A stretch of DNA of 64,000 nt from Rhizobium sp. NXC24 (GCF_002944315.1 NZ_CP024311.1:3386501-3450500); one strand, 5' to 3'. Counted from the first letter of the stretch, positions 8,562 to 19,980 are shown. Numbers and translations are program-made. Notes: generated by a model from the letters alone, not told the origin.

Positions 8562-9269
8562 TCAGACCTTGGCGCTCACGACCGTCGCTTCGATGTGATC
8601 GACCAGCGCGTCGGGGAGACCGAGCCGGCCGGCGAGAAGATCGAGATAGCCGCGCTCCGCCCGCGAATCCGGCTCGATCGCCAGGCGCGACGCAGCGTAG
8701 ACCTGCACGCGCTGCTCTTCCGTTTGCGCCGATGCGACGATGGCGTCGAGATCGACGGGATTGGCAAGCTCGCGCTCGAAAAAGGCTTCCGCTTCAGCAC
8801 CGACGCCCGCTTCGTGCACCTTGCCGAGAATATGCTGCCGCTCGGCATCGTCGATATGCCCATCGGCGCGAGCCGCGGCGATCATGGCGCGGACCAGCGA
8901 AAGTGCAAAATCATTGCTGGCAATCGCCGGCGCAGTGCTGAAGCCGGAATTGGAAGGCGGCGGCAGAAATTGCGGCTCCGCCTGCTGGGCAGGCTGCGGC
9001 GCCGGCTGTGGTGCATTGCCGGCCTGATAGTTCTTGTAGGCCTGATAGCCGAGCCCGGCGATGGCGGCGAGACCACCGAGCGTCAGTACGTTGCCGGCAA
9101 TGTCGCGGCCAGTCTTCGTGCCCAGCAGCACGCCGGCGATGGCGCTGGTCGCCAGCGGATTGTCCCTGGCGAGATTGATGGCCTCGCTCGCCTTGTCTCT
9201 CACGCTTCCCTGCATTCCCGGAACTTGCGATCCGAGGAACTGGTCCAGAAGCTTGCGGGCGTCGATCAT
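8562..9269 (-). CDS. DUF533 / TerB-like protein
   Basis: 235 aa. The start MIDARKLLDQFLGSQVPG at 9269 is the usual one; the open frame upstream reads into a repeat and is not coding. A glycine-rich hydrophobic segment at about residues 45-70 (LATSAIAGVLLGTKTG ... LGGLAAIAGLG) suggests a membrane hairpin, then an Ala/Pro/Gln linker (about 80-110) and a C-terminal alpha-helical TerB-like domain (FALSLVRAMIAAARADGHID to the end) with the acidic DGHIDDAE motif of this superfamily. Similar to E. coli YebE. Function is unknown; TerB relatives have been linked to metal and membrane stress. Confidence 0.8.
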   Translation of the reverse strand: MIDARKLLDQFLGSQVPGMQGSVRDKASEAINLARDNPLATSAIAGVLLGTKTGRDIAGNVLTLGGLAAIAGLGYQAYKNYQAGNAPQPAPQPAQQAEPQFLPPPSNSGFSTAPAIASNDFALSLVRAMIAAARADGHIDDAERQHILGKVHEAGVGAEAEAFFERELANPVDLDAIVASAQTEEQRVQVYAASRLAIEPDSRAERGYLDLLAGRLGLPDALVDHIEATVVSAKV

Positions 9270-9295
9270 GTGGATGGTCCTCCGTCCTTTGTGAA

Positions 9296-9342
9296 GCATG
9301 ATCCCAGTACGCAGCGGTTTTGGGACGAGATCATGCGCAAAC
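9296..9342. repeat. Short palindromic intergenic repeat (GCATGATC type)
   Basis: GCATGATCCC at the left end pairs with GATCATGC at the right end, around a core containing GCAGCGGTTTT (9311-9321). The same core occurs at 42835-42845 and, inverted, at 15486-15496; the GCATGATC/GATCATGC ends recur at 54682-54752. Such elements are frequent between rhizobial genes. Confidence 0.6.
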
Positions 9343-9401
9343 GAAATTGCGAGAGGGAGATAGGAAGGTAGGACCGCAAATACAAATCCGCTGAAAAGCA
9401 A

Positions 9402-9433
9402 AAAGGGCGCGCATGAAGCCATGCACGCCCTTT
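9402..9433 (-). terminator. Rho-independent terminator of eda
   Basis: AAAGGGCGCGCATG and CATGCACGCCCTTT form a 14-bp stem with one mismatch around AAGC. Read on the minus strand it is followed by CTTTTTGC and starts 20 nt past the eda stop. Confidence 0.8.
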
Positions 9434-9453
9434 AATCGACTTTTCAGGAAGGC

Positions 9454-10092
9454 TCAGCCCTTCAGCGCGGCGGCTTCGGCGGCGAGCTTGGTGATCCCGG
9501 CCCAATCGCCGGCCGCGACCAGTTCCTTCGGCGCAACCCAGGAGCCGCCGACACAGATGACGTTCGGCAGCGACAGGTAATCATGGGCGTTCTTCAGCGA
9601 AATGCCGCCGGTCGGGCAGAACAGCGTGCCGGCCAGCGGCGAAGACAGTGCCTTCAGATAGGCAGCGCCGCCAGCCTGTTCGGCCGGGAAGAACTTCAGC
9701 ACCTTGTAGCCTTCCTCACGCAACGCCATGACTTCGCTCGCCGTCGCCGCACCCGGCAGCAGCGGAACGTGGGAGGTGCGGGCCACATCAAGAAGTTCCT
9801 GCGTGGTGCCGGGGCTGACGATGAATTTGGAGCCGGCCTCGACGGCAGCTTCCCACTGCGCGACATTCAGGATCGTACCGGCGCCCACTTCGGCGCCTTC
9901 GACTTCCTCGGCGACGGCCCGAACGGCATCCAGTGCACCGGCGGTCCGCAGCGTAATCTCGATCGCCTTCAAGCCGCCGGCGACAAGCGCGCGGGCGAGC
10001 GGAACGGCCGACTTCGCATCTTCCACGATGAGGACGGGGACGACAGGCTGCAGTTTCAGGATGGAAAGAAGCTTTTCGGTTTTCTCGCCCAT
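9454..10092 (-). CDS. eda: 2-dehydro-3-deoxy-phosphogluconate (KDPG) aldolase
   Basis: 212 aa, the usual length. Splits KDPG into pyruvate and glyceraldehyde-3-phosphate, the last step of the Entner-Doudoroff pathway, the main glucose route in rhizobia; many homologues also cleave 4-hydroxy-2-oxoglutarate. Motifs: PVLIVEDAKSAVPLARAL, EITLRT (catalytic Glu, about residue 44), the Schiff-base lysine in VLKFFPAEQAGG (about 132) and FCPTGGI (phosphate binding). A strong terminator follows. It is divergent from the CYTH gene across 160 nt and no edd neighbour is present. Confidence 0.95.
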   Translation of the reverse strand: MGEKTEKLLSILKLQPVVPVLIVEDAKSAVPLARALVAGGLKAIEITLRTAGALDAVRAVAEEVEGAEVGAGTILNVAQWEAAVEAGSKFIVSPGTTQELLDVARTSHVPLLPGAATASEVMALREEGYKVLKFFPAEQAGGAAYLKALSSPLAGTLFCPTGGISLKNAHDYLSLPNVICVGGSWVAPKELVAAGDWAGITKLAAEAAALKG

Positions 10093-10252
10093 GGTCGGCG
10101 TGCTCCCTTAAAACGATTGAAATCCGGTTTCCGAATAGCCTTCCCGAGGGTCCTTGTCGAGACAAAAGCTAAGTTTGAATACAACGGGTAGGAAATGCCG
10201 ATAAGTTACGTTAGTCTATTTAAATGGGATGCGGGCGGAGCATGTCGAGCAT

Positions 10253-10738
10253 ATGGCAAAAGAGATCGAGCGAAAGTTTCTGGTCCGTGGCGATCATTGG
10301 CGAGACCTCGTTTCCGAGAAACTCACCCTACGGCAGGCCTATGTCGCCTCGATGGACGATCGTTCCGTTCGCGTTCGCCTGACGAACCACACGGTCGCGA
10401 CCCTGACGATGAAGATCGGCAAGGCGATGATCCGGGATGAATTCGAATATGAAATCCCCGTCGCCGATGCCGAAGAGCTGCTCGGCAATGCCATCGGTCT
10501 GGTCATAGAAAAGATCCGCTACAAGGTTCCCTTCAAAGGCTTCGTCTGGGAAGTCGACGTTTTTCGCGGCATGCATCGCGGCCTGGTGATCGCCGAAGTC
10601 GAGATGGAAGACGAAAGCGACGATCCGGAATTGCCGGACTGGATTGGCCGCGAGGTGACCGGCGAATACCGCTACTCTAACCAGGCGCTCGCGACGCAAT
10701 TCGAACAGGAATACGATGAGTTATCGCATTCGGCCTGA
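10253..10738 (+). CDS. CYTH-domain protein (triphosphate-processing, inorganic triphosphatase type)
   Basis: 161 aa. MAKEIERKFLV at the start holds the ExExK signature of CYTH enzymes, and alternating charged strands (RVRLTNHTVATLTMK, DEFEYEIP, RYKVPFKGFVWEVDVF, EVEMED) fit the triphosphate tunnel fold. Members hydrolyse inorganic triphosphate or act as class IV adenylate cyclases. Homologues start at MAKEIERKF, so the ATG at 10253 is chosen over that at 10229. The last 23 nt overlap the ATG of a CHAD gene, a pairing typical of CYTH-CHAD systems, but here the CHAD partner is broken. Confidence 0.87.
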   Translation: MAKEIERKFLVRGDHWRDLVSEKLTLRQAYVASMDDRSVRVRLTNHTVATLTMKIGKAMIRDEFEYEIPVADAEELLGNAIGLVIEKIRYKVPFKGFVWEVDVFRGMHRGLVIAEVEMEDESDDPELPDWIGREVTGEYRYSNQALATQFEQEYDELSHSA

Positions 10739-11175
10739 CCTGCCGCGAAGCATTGGAAGCGCTGAAAGCCGCCTCCTTCGGCAGCGGCCGGCGCCAGACC
10801 GCGCGTATCTTTCAAAATAGCTGGCGCAAGACCGGTCGTAAGGCGACGAGGGCACTCTCAGAATGCCATGCCGAAGCTCATACCGACCAGTTTCACGAGC
10901 TGCGCAAACGCAGCCAGGATTGCTGGATGCATCATGCGCTGCTGCGCGACATCTGGCCGGCAGCCATGCATGCAAAACAGCTCGAAGCCAAGGCGCTGGT
11001 CGATGTGCTCGGCCGCTATCTCGATCTGTCGATACTATCCGAGGTCACCGATCGCGAGCCGCATCTCTTCAACGGCAGCGACGACCGCGCCCGCCTGCTG
11101 GAGGCAATCATCTCTCGCCAGCAAAGCGCCCGCCAGGAAGCACTGACCAAAGCACGCTGGATTTTTTTCGGATAA
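10716..11175 (+). pseudogene. CHAD-domain protein, remnant with internal deletion and frameshift
   Basis: An ATG at 10716 begins MSYRIRPDLP, a typical start of a rhizobial CHAD protein, but the frame stops after 34 codons at 10818. In the +1 frame the sequence continues as CREALEALKAASFG through FHELRKRSQDCWMHHALL to ARWIFFG at 11175, which resembles only the C-terminal half of a CHAD domain. CHAD proteins are usually about 280-310 aa with two helical bundles and an N-terminal HxxR motif; that half is missing. The junction lies near 10740-10750. A TTG at 10753 could express 140 aa of the second half, but no good ribosome site is present. Best read as a deletion remnant of the CYTH partner. 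Confidence 0.7.
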
Positions 11176-11348
11176 GCCGAAGCGGGAAGCGCGGACGATC
11201 AGACGGCTTTGGCTGGAAGCGGGGGATTGAGGAAACCAATTCCGTCCGCCCAGGACAGGCAAGCAATTTCTCGCGCTCGGTAGCGATTGTCGCCGATCGC
11301 TCCCAGTCGAAAGCCGTCCGACGCAACAGCGATTACGTCTCATTAACT

Positions 11349-11364
11349 GTAACGTACTTGTTAC
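11349..11364. promoter_or_regulatory. Possible operator upstream of the sulfatase gene
   Basis: GTAAC and GTTAC arms flank GTACTT in an AT-rich patch 53 nt before the sulfatase start. The rest of the 241-nt gap from 11176 holds no gene that I can support. Confidence 0.3.
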
Positions 11365-11416
11365 TTTTCAGCATCGTGCCAACGTTTCGACTTCATCGAG
11401 TTGGGAGGACACGACG

Positions 11417-13806
<2,390 letters not shown>

Positions 13807-13866
13807 ACAATGCCGGACGGGGGGACATTGATACCGATGTCCCCTCAATCCCGCTGCAGCCGCCTC

Positions 13867-14340
13867 TCAGAGAAATTTCTCCATCCGGAAATTTTCGAGC
13901 GTCTGCCCGCGCTTTTCCACGATTTGCGATGCCAGGACGCGGAAGCCTCGTCGCTCGAAAAACGCTCTGGCGGTAAGGCTCGCTTCCGTAAAAATGCGCC
14001 CGAGCCTCTGTTTTCTTGCCTCTGCCTCGACCGTCGTCAGGAGCAGGCTGGCGGCACCCATGCCTTGATAATCGGGATGGACAAACATCATATCCAGGAG
14101 CCCATCGGGCACCAGATCCGCAAATCCGATCGACACGTCCCCATATTGAACGATCCAGGCCGGCCTGCTTGACCGTCGTTTCGCCCACGCGTCCCTGTCT
14201 TCCACCTTGGCCCAGGCGTCGATTTGAGCTTGGTTGTAGTCCTTCGACGCCACCTCCCGGATTGCTCTCAGGAATATGTCCATGGTCAGATCGGCATCCG
14301 CGGGGACATATGGTCTTACCATCAGCATGTTGTCAGACAC
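13867..14340 (-). CDS. GNAT-family N-acetyltransferase
   Basis: 157 aa from the GTG at 14340, which has GAGG six nt upstream; an ATG at 14328 (MLMVRPYVPAD) is the alternative and has no well-placed ribosome site. RPYVPADADLTMDIFLRAI at the N-terminus and FVHPDYQGMGAASLLL (acetyl-CoA motif A, Q-x-x-G-x-A/G) followed by FFERRGFRV are typical of YafP/RimI-like acetyltransferases. Substrate unknown. The frame stays open upstream under the trhO gene, but that part is antisense and not coding. It is convergent with the sulfatase gene. Confidence 0.82.
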   Translation of the reverse strand: MSDNMLMVRPYVPADADLTMDIFLRAIREVASKDYNQAQIDAWAKVEDRDAWAKRRSSRPAWIVQYGDVSIGFADLVPDGLLDMMFVHPDYQGMGAASLLLTTVEAEARKQRLGRIFTEASLTARAFFERRGFRVLASQIVEKRGQTLENFRMEKFL

Positions 14341-14472
14341 ATCAACCTCATCGCCGCGCAACGATCGTTGCTGCACACAAACGCAGACTAGCACGAGTCG
14401 TATAACGGCCACCGTAATGCCATCAGATAAATCCCGATTGCTTGCCGACGCGCAAAATTGTATTTCCGCGGC

Positions 14473-15417
14473 ATGACAGACATCCTTTCCACTCCGCGGC
14501 ATGAGGCAGGGGGCGCGTTCCTCGTTGCCGCCCTCTATCATTTTGCCTCCTTCCCGCGCTTCGAAGCCCTGCGCGAGCCGCTGCTTGCGCTCTGTGAAGC
14601 AAACGGCGTCAAGGGTACGCTGCTGCTCGCCCATGAGGGCATCAACGGCACCATCGCCGGCACCGATGCAGGCATTGGCGCCGTCCTCTCCTTCCTGCGC
14701 GCCCAGCCGGAATTTTCGACGCTGGAGCACAAGGAAAGCCGGGCCTCGAAAATGCCCTTCGTCCGCATGAAGGTGAAGCTGAAGAAAGAGATCGTCACCA
14801 TGGGCGTCGAGAACATCGACCCCACCAAGATCGTCGGCACTTATGTCGCGCCGCAGGACTGGAACGCGCTGATCTCCGACCCCGACACCATCGTCATCGA
14901 CACACGCAACGACTACGAGACGGCGATCGGCGTGTTCAAGGGCGCGGTCGATCCGAAGACGAAGACATTCCGCGAATTTCCGGAATGGGTGCGCCAGAAC
15001 GAGGGCCTGCACAACAAGCCGAAGATTGCTATGTATTGCACCGGCGGTATCCGCTGCGAGAAGGCGACCGCCTTCATGAAGGAGCAGGGTTTCGATGAAG
15101 TTTACCACCTCAAGGGCGGCATTCTGAAATATCTCGAAGAAGTGCCCGCCGAGGAAAGCCTCTGGGAAGGCGCCTGCTTCGTCTTCGACGAGCGCGTTTC
15201 CGTCGAACATGGCCTGAAGGAAGGCAACCACAAGCTCTGCCATGCCTGCCGCAACCCGATCACTGCGGAAGAGGTCACGTCACCCTTCTATGAAGCCGGC
15301 GTCTCCTGCAGCCATTGCTATCACGACCGCACTGAGGAAGACCGCAAGCGCTTCCGCGAGCGCCAGCGCCAAGTGATGCTCGCCCGCAAGCGTGGCCAGG
15401 AGCATATTGGCGGCTAA
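14473..15417 (+). CDS. trhO: tRNA uridine(34) hydroxylase TrhO (rhodanese-related, UPF0176)
   Basis: 314 aa. Family role: oxygen-dependent hydroxylation of U34 in certain tRNAs, the first step to 5-carboxymethoxyuridine-type wobble bases. The layout is N-terminal acylphosphatase-like domain (about residues 15-110, [16 protein letters not shown]), rhodanese domain (about 120-225) with the active Cys in [12 protein letters not shown], and a C-terminal Cys-rich part (CHACRNPI ... CSHCYHD) likely binding zinc. A TTG at 14458 is in frame, but the ATG at 14473 fits homologues. It is divergent from the GNAT gene and followed directly by a palindromic repeat. Confidence 0.92.
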   Translation: MTDILSTPRHEAGGAFLVAALYHFASFPRFEALREPLLALCEANGVKGTLLLAHEGINGTIAGTDAGIGAVLSFLRAQPEFSTLEHKESRASKMPFVRMKVKLKKEIVTMGVENIDPTKIVGTYVAPQDWNALISDPDTIVIDTRNDYETAIGVFKGAVDPKTKTFREFPEWVRQNEGLHNKPKIAMYCTGGIRCEKATAFMKEQGFDEVYHLKGGILKYLEEVPAEESLWEGACFVFDERVSVEHGLKEGNHKLCHACRNPITAEEVTSPFYEAGVSCSHCYHDRTEEDRKRFRERQRQVMLARKRGQEHIGG

Positions 15418-15520
15418 AGCGCATCGCGATCTCTGGGATTCGCCCTTGCGCTTTAGGTTCTTGATTTTGCGCATGTCGTTATCGCAAAACCGCTGCACAC
15501 TTTTGCGCGACATGCTTTAG
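15418..15520. repeat. Palindromic intergenic repeat
   Basis: The segment contains GCGCATGTCGTTATCGCAAAACCGCTGCACACTT-type sequence (positions 15470-15503) and ends TTGCGCGACATGC, so GCATGTCG and CGACATGC form inverted ends. AAAACCGCTGC (15486-15496) is the inverse of the core seen at 9311 and 42835. A further inverted pair AAAGCGCA/TGCGCTTT lies at its left end. It separates trhO from the convergent GGDEF-EAL gene and may also terminate both. Confidence 0.6.
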
Positions 15521-15525
15521 GGAAT

Positions 15526-17739
15526 TTAGGCGGCTGCGTCGCGCTCGACGTCGAGCACGCGAGCCGTCTGCGCCATCAGCCGCTTGCTGATCTCGGCTTC
15601 CGGCAGCGGTTTGCCGAAGAAATAGCCCTGCAGCTCGTCGCAACCGAAGTGCTCCAGGGCGGCCCCCTGCTCTTTCGTCTCGATGCCTTCCGCCGTCACG
15701 GGGATGTCGAGCGAACGCGCCAAAGCCACCGTTGCCTGCAGCATCTCGCGGGCGCGGCTGTCTTCCAGCACATCCATGGTCAGCGACCGGTCGATCTTGA
15801 TGCGGTCGAAGCCGAATTGGCGGAGATAGCCGATCGACGAGAAGCCCGAGCCGAAATCGTCCAGCGCCACCTTGACCCCAAGCCGTTTCAGCCGCTCGAT
15901 CGATTGGCGGGTGCGCTCGGGGTTCTGGATGATATAGCCTTCGGTGATTTCCAGCGTGACGCGTTCGGCTTCGATCTCCGTATGGTTCAGGACATGCCGA
16001 ACATAGTCCGCGAAGGCGGGGTTGCGGAACTGTCCGGGTGAGACATTGACTGCAATCCGCAGATCCGGCCATTGCCGCGCCGTCTCGCAGGCTTTTCTTA
16101 GTACGAACAGCCCGAGTGCTTCGATCAAACCACTGGTTTCGGCGACAGGAATGAAGGCTTCAGGCGAAATCGGCCCGTGACCTGGCCTGTTCCAGCGTAC
16201 CAACGCCTCGACGCCAGTGATCTCATGGCTCGTGGCGTCGACCAGCGGCTGGTAGGCGAGCGTCAGCTCTTCTTTTTCGATGGCATTGCGCAGATCCAGT
16301 TCCAGTGCATTGCGCTCCTCGCGATCGGCATCCATCGCCGTCTCATAGCAAGCCATACGGGCGCGTCCGGCTTCCTTGGCCTTGTACATGGCTAGGTCGG
16401 CGCGGCGCACCAGCTCCTCGCGGCCGATGCGGCCCTCCGGCGAGCTGGCAATGCCGATACTGGCGCCGACGACCACCACGCGGCGACCGATCTCCAGCGG
16501 CTCGGCAAAGAAATCCAGCACCTGCTCGGCAAGCCTGAGCGCCGGCGCATCGTTCAGTTCCTTGGTCGGAAAGGCGACGGCGAATTCATCGCCGCCGAGC
16601 CGCGCAAGAATCGCCTTCGGCGGGATAAGCACATTCAACCCGGCTGCGACGGCGCGGATCAACTGGTCGCCAGTGCCGTGGCCATAGGAGTCGTTGATTT
16701 CCTTGAAACCGTCGAGGTCGAGATAGAGCAACAGGACATTGCTGCCGTCGGCGCGGGCGCTCTCCACTAGTCGGTCGACATCGAGACGAAGACCCTCCCG
16801 ATTGAGAAGGCCGCTGAGCCGGTCCCGCAGCGAGCCCTGCCGCGCCAGCGCCTCTTCCGCCCTGAGCCGGCGTCCTGCCAGAGACCCCAGAATCAGCAGC
16901 ACCAAGAAGAACATGCCGACCAGGCCGAGTGCACCAACCACCAGCGGACGGGCCTGTTGATAGCTGACGTCACCAGGCCCGCGCGAGGTCCAGACCAGCC
17001 GCCCGAGCGGCTTGCCAAGCGGATCGACGATCGAAACGGCATAGCGCGCAATCGTATCCGGCGGGACCAGCTTGAGGCCGCTGATGACATAGGTATTGGA
17101 AAGCATCTTGATCTTGGCTGCATCGAGGTGCCGGACGAAGATCAAATAGCGGCGCTTGCCTTCCGGCACGGGGATTCGGCCGGATTTTTCGCGGATTGTC
17201 CCCACGCCAACGGCGGCGATGCCCTTATTGGTCATCACATAGCCGCTCGCCTCCGGAACGCTGGTCACCCGCGCCTTGCGCACCTGATCCACCAAGGCCC
17301 AGAGCGAGGGACCGAAGACATCCTCGATCCTGTCGGTCATCGGCTTGCCGTCCTGATAGGCAATAATCGGCTTGTTATTGTCGTCGACCACTAGCGCCAT
17401 GTCGAACAGGGCGCCATCCGAGGACATCTCGCCGTAGTTGCCGGCGATCCAGTCCTGGTCGTTTTCATCGTAGACATTCCTGGCGGCGGTGTTGCGCGCA
17501 GCATAGTCATGCAGCGTGGCATCGAGCAGGCCTTCGAAGGTCTTCAGCGCACCGGCAGTGGTTTCCCAGGAGCGTTCGTCATCCAATTTGTTGGAATAGT
17601 CCGCGACGCGGCCGATCGCTGTCAGCACCATCAAGGTAACCACAGTGACCACCAAAGCGAACGAAAACAAAACGGCCGTCACGATGGAATGACGACCGAT
17701 TTGCGTATTCCGCTGGATTGACTTGAAAACTGCACCCAA
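15526..17739 (-). CDS. Membrane CHASE4-GGDEF-EAL cyclic-di-GMP protein
   Basis: 737 aa. Membrane helix at about 19-42, periplasmic CHASE4-like sensor (about 50-260), second helix near 267-288, then GGDEF (ARLGGDEFAVAF near 380) and EAL domains (GVEALVRWNRP near 508). The GGDEF motif is intact, with no RxxD inhibitory site at the usual place. The EAL domain keeps its metal and catalytic residues (EAL, the Asn of AVNVSPGQF, EITEG, DDFGSG near 626, KIDRSL, the Glu of AEGIETKEQ). So both cyclic-di-GMP synthesis and breakdown are possible. Such proteins switch motility and surface attachment in response to an outside signal. Single gene with no operon partner. Confidence 0.92.
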   Translation of the reverse strand: MGAVFKSIQRNTQIGRHSIVTAVLFSFALVVTVVTLMVLTAIGRVADYSNKLDDERSWETTAGALKTFEGLLDATLHDYAARNTAARNVYDENDQDWIAGNYGEMSSDGALFDMALVVDDNNKPIIAYQDGKPMTDRIEDVFGPSLWALVDQVRKARVTSVPEASGYVMTNKGIAAVGVGTIREKSGRIPVPEGKRRYLIFVRHLDAAKIKMLSNTYVISGLKLVPPDTIARYAVSIVDPLGKPLGRLVWTSRGPGDVSYQQARPLVVGALGLVGMFFLVLLILGSLAGRRLRAEEALARQGSLRDRLSGLLNREGLRLDVDRLVESARADGSNVLLLYLDLDGFKEINDSYGHGTGDQLIRAVAAGLNVLIPPKAILARLGGDEFAVAFPTKELNDAPALRLAEQVLDFFAEPLEIGRRVVVVGASIGIASSPEGRIGREELVRRADLAMYKAKEAGRARMACYETAMDADREERNALELDLRNAIEKEELTLAYQPLVDATSHEITGVEALVRWNRPGHGPISPEAFIPVAETSGLIEALGLFVLRKACETARQWPDLRIAVNVSPGQFRNPAFADYVRHVLNHTEIEAERVTLEITEGYIIQNPERTRQSIERLKRLGVKVALDDFGSGFSSIGYLRQFGFDRIKIDRSLTMDVLEDSRAREMLQATVALARSLDIPVTAEGIETKEQGAALEHFGCDELQGYFFGKPLPEAEISKRLMAQTARVLDVERDAAA

Positions 17740-17848
17740 CGCACTTCTCCTTGACTTTGGAGTGTGCCGTCAGGTCTTCAAGAAACGGTTAAAGCGAGCC
17801 TACGATTCTTGCAGGAAATGGTTGTATATTTATCGGTATCGCAGGCAT

Positions 17849-18397
17849 TCATGCGGATGCGCGGATCGCCTGTGCAAAACGATCGAGGCTGGCTTGCAAC
17901 GTGCCGTTCTGTTGCGCCTCCGCCAGGGTCGTCGCCTGCGCCTCATCGCTCTTGCCGGCGAGCGGCACACGCAGAAAAGCCTCCGGCACAATGCGGAGCG
18001 ACATTGTCTTCAGCACCTCGGTCAGTTGTTCCAGCACAAGATCGCCTCGATGCGAGGCATGCGCAAACATCAGCGGCTTGAACGGCACTTCGTCGCGCGA
18101 CACCAGCCAATCCAATGCGTTCTTGAATCCGCCGGGAATGCCATGGGCATATTCCGGGCAAGAGACGATCACCCCGTCTACATCGCGGATTTTCGCGGCA
18201 AAGGTTTCGACAATAGGAGGCGTCCTGTCGCCCTCATGATCGGGATTGAAGATCGGCAGGCTGCCGATCAAATCGCAGATTTCGATGGAAACGCCGTCTG
18301 GCGAAATCAGCCGCAGGGCTTCCAGCAACCGAAGGCTGGTCGAGGCCTGCCTTTGGCTGCCGCAGAGCGCGTAGAGGGAGAGCGGACGCTGGATCAT
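17849..18397 (-). CDS. NAD(P)H-dependent FMN reductase family protein
   Basis: 182 aa flavodoxin-fold protein. CGSQRQASTSLRLLEAL (about residues 11-27) is the FMN phosphate loop and SCPEYAHGIPGGFKNALDWL (about 78-97) the flavin-binding loop of the FMN_red family (ArsH/YieF/SsuE-like). Members reduce FMN, quinones, chromate or azo dyes; the substrate is not predictable. A TTG six nt upstream (18403) is possible, but the ATG at 18397 is standard. It stands alone between the GGDEF-EAL gene and the GH1 gene on the same strand. Confidence 0.82.
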   Translation of the reverse strand: MIQRPLSLYALCGSQRQASTSLRLLEALRLISPDGVSIEICDLIGSLPIFNPDHEGDRTPPIVETFAAKIRDVDGVIVSCPEYAHGIPGGFKNALDWLVSRDEVPFKPLMFAHASHRGDLVLEQLTEVLKTMSLRIVPEAFLRVPLAGKSDEAQATTLAEAQQNGTLQASLDRFAQAIRASA

Positions 18398-18468
18398 GCC
18401 CAAGGCTTATCAGGTGCCAGCGATTCGGGCGACCTTCCCCCTCTTTCGGAAGGAGCCGAAAGGCGGCA

Positions 18469-19842
18469 TCAAGCCGCCTTGTGGTTCCCCTTCGGGAACT
18501 GACCGGCGAGTTCACGGTACCACTTGCCGCTCTTCTTCACCGTCCGCACCTGCGTCTCGTAATCGACGTGCACGAGGCCGAAACGCATGCGATAGCCTTC
18601 CGCCCATTCGAAATTATCCATCAGGCTCCAGGCGAAATAACCGCGCATGGGATAACCGTCCTTGATCAGGTCGGCGACCACGCCGAGATGGTCGATGTAG
18701 TAATCGAGGCGCGGCTGGTCGTCGACTTCACCGTTGACGACCTCCATGTTGTAGCAGGCGCCGTTTTCGGTGATGTAGCATTCCGGCAATTCGTAGCGCT
18801 TGTAGAGGTCCTGCACGACATGCTTCAGGCCCGGCGCGTAGATTTCCCAGCCGATGTCGGTCTTCACGTCGCTTGCAGGCGGCGCTTCCTTCGTCCAGGG
18901 GAAATCGCCGCTCTTGGACACGTCATCGGCGACACGCATCGGCATGTAGTAGTTCAGGCCCCACCAGTCGAGCTTCTGGTTGATGATCTTCAGATCGCCA
19001 TCCTCGACAACAGGCATGCGGTCGCTGAGTACCTCGACGAATTCCTTCGGGTACTGCCCCTTGAAGATCGGATCGAAGAAGGCACCGTTGTGGAACTGAT
19101 GCGCGCGCTCGACGGCAGCCTGATCTTCGGCGCTATCGGAACCCGGAAGGATCGAGGCCGCATTCAGCACGATACCGACCGGCACCTTCGGCGCGACGGC
19201 CCGGATTGCCTCGACGCCGAGACCGTGCGCGAGGTTCATGGTGTGCATGGCATAAAGCGCGGCCTGCATGTTACGCTCGCCCGGCGCATGAACGCCATAG
19301 AGATGGCTGAGCCAGACAATGCACCAGGGTTCGTTGAAGGTGGCAACCGAATCCAGACGGTCGCCGAGGCGTGCCATGACGGTCTTGGCATAACGCTGAT
19401 AGGCATAGGCCGTGGAACGTGCCGTCCAGCCGCCGTCGCCGGCGAGCGTCAGCGGCAGATCCCAGTGATAGAGCGTCGCGAAGGTCTTGATGCCACGCGC
19501 CTTACAGCCATCGACGAGACGATCGTAGAAATCGAGGCCGGCTTCGTTCACCGGGCCGGTGCCGTCCGGAATGATGCGCGGCCAGGCGATCGAGAAGCGA
19601 TAGGCTTCGACGCCCATGTCCTTGATCAGATCGAGATCCTGTTCCAGCCGGTTGTAGTGATCGCAGGCGACATCGCCGTTGTGCCGCTGATAGACGCGGC
19701 CCGGCATGTTCGCGAAGGCATCCCAGATCGACGGCTTGCGGCCATCCGCCTTGGTGGCGCCTTCGATCTGGAAGGCGGCAGTGGCAACGCCGAACGTGAA
19801 ATCGCCCGGGAAACGGGCAGCGAAGCTCTTTGGATCAATCAT
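18469..19842 (-). CDS. Glycoside hydrolase family 1 beta-glucosidase
   Basis: 457 aa, normal for GH1, with no signal peptide, so a cytoplasmic enzyme cleaving imported beta-glucosides or cellobiose-like sugars. Both catalytic glutamates are in place: acid/base in ATFNEPWCIVW (about residue 165) and nucleophile in CYITENGACYN (about 360). Other family landmarks: FTFGVATAAFQIEGA near the start and YRFSIAWPRI near 75. The frame opens 7 codons earlier, but MIDPKSFAARFP fits homologues. A perfect CG-centred palindrome lies 125 nt upstream and suggests LacI-type control. Confidence 0.93.
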   Translation of the reverse strand: MIDPKSFAARFPGDFTFGVATAAFQIEGATKADGRKPSIWDAFANMPGRVYQRHNGDVACDHYNRLEQDLDLIKDMGVEAYRFSIAWPRIIPDGTGPVNEAGLDFYDRLVDGCKARGIKTFATLYHWDLPLTLAGDGGWTARSTAYAYQRYAKTVMARLGDRLDSVATFNEPWCIVWLSHLYGVHAPGERNMQAALYAMHTMNLAHGLGVEAIRAVAPKVPVGIVLNAASILPGSDSAEDQAAVERAHQFHNGAFFDPIFKGQYPKEFVEVLSDRMPVVEDGDLKIINQKLDWWGLNYYMPMRVADDVSKSGDFPWTKEAPPASDVKTDIGWEIYAPGLKHVVQDLYKRYELPECYITENGACYNMEVVNGEVDDQPRLDYYIDHLGVVADLIKDGYPMRGYFAWSLMDNFEWAEGYRMRFGLVHVDYETQVRTVKKSGKWYRELAGQFPKGNHKAA

Positions 19843-19966
19843 GACTAATCTCGTTTCTTTCAAACGGCGGGACGGCGGTTGATGCGATCGACCGCGCTCA
19901 CGATATTGGGCCCGCGCGCGGTTTAAACCAACGAAAACGTCCTTGTACAGTCCTGAAATGACAAAT

Positions 19967-19980
19967 CTGCAACGTTGCAG
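19967..19980. promoter_or_regulatory. LacI-type operator candidate upstream of the GH1 gene
   Basis: CTGCAACGTTGCAG is a perfect 14-bp palindrome with the central CG typical of LacI-family operators. It lies in the 193-nt gap between the dehydrogenase stop and the GH1 start, which otherwise holds no gene. Confidence 0.55.

Noticed and set aside
14341..15243. Extension of the second GNAT frame far upstream
   Set aside because: The extra 300 residues are antisense to trhO; the GNAT domain begins at MLMVRPYV.
18481..19848. A 455-codon frame antisense to the beta-glucosidase gene
   Set aside because: GH1 motifs on the opposite strand are complete; the antisense frame is a by-product of high-GC codon use.
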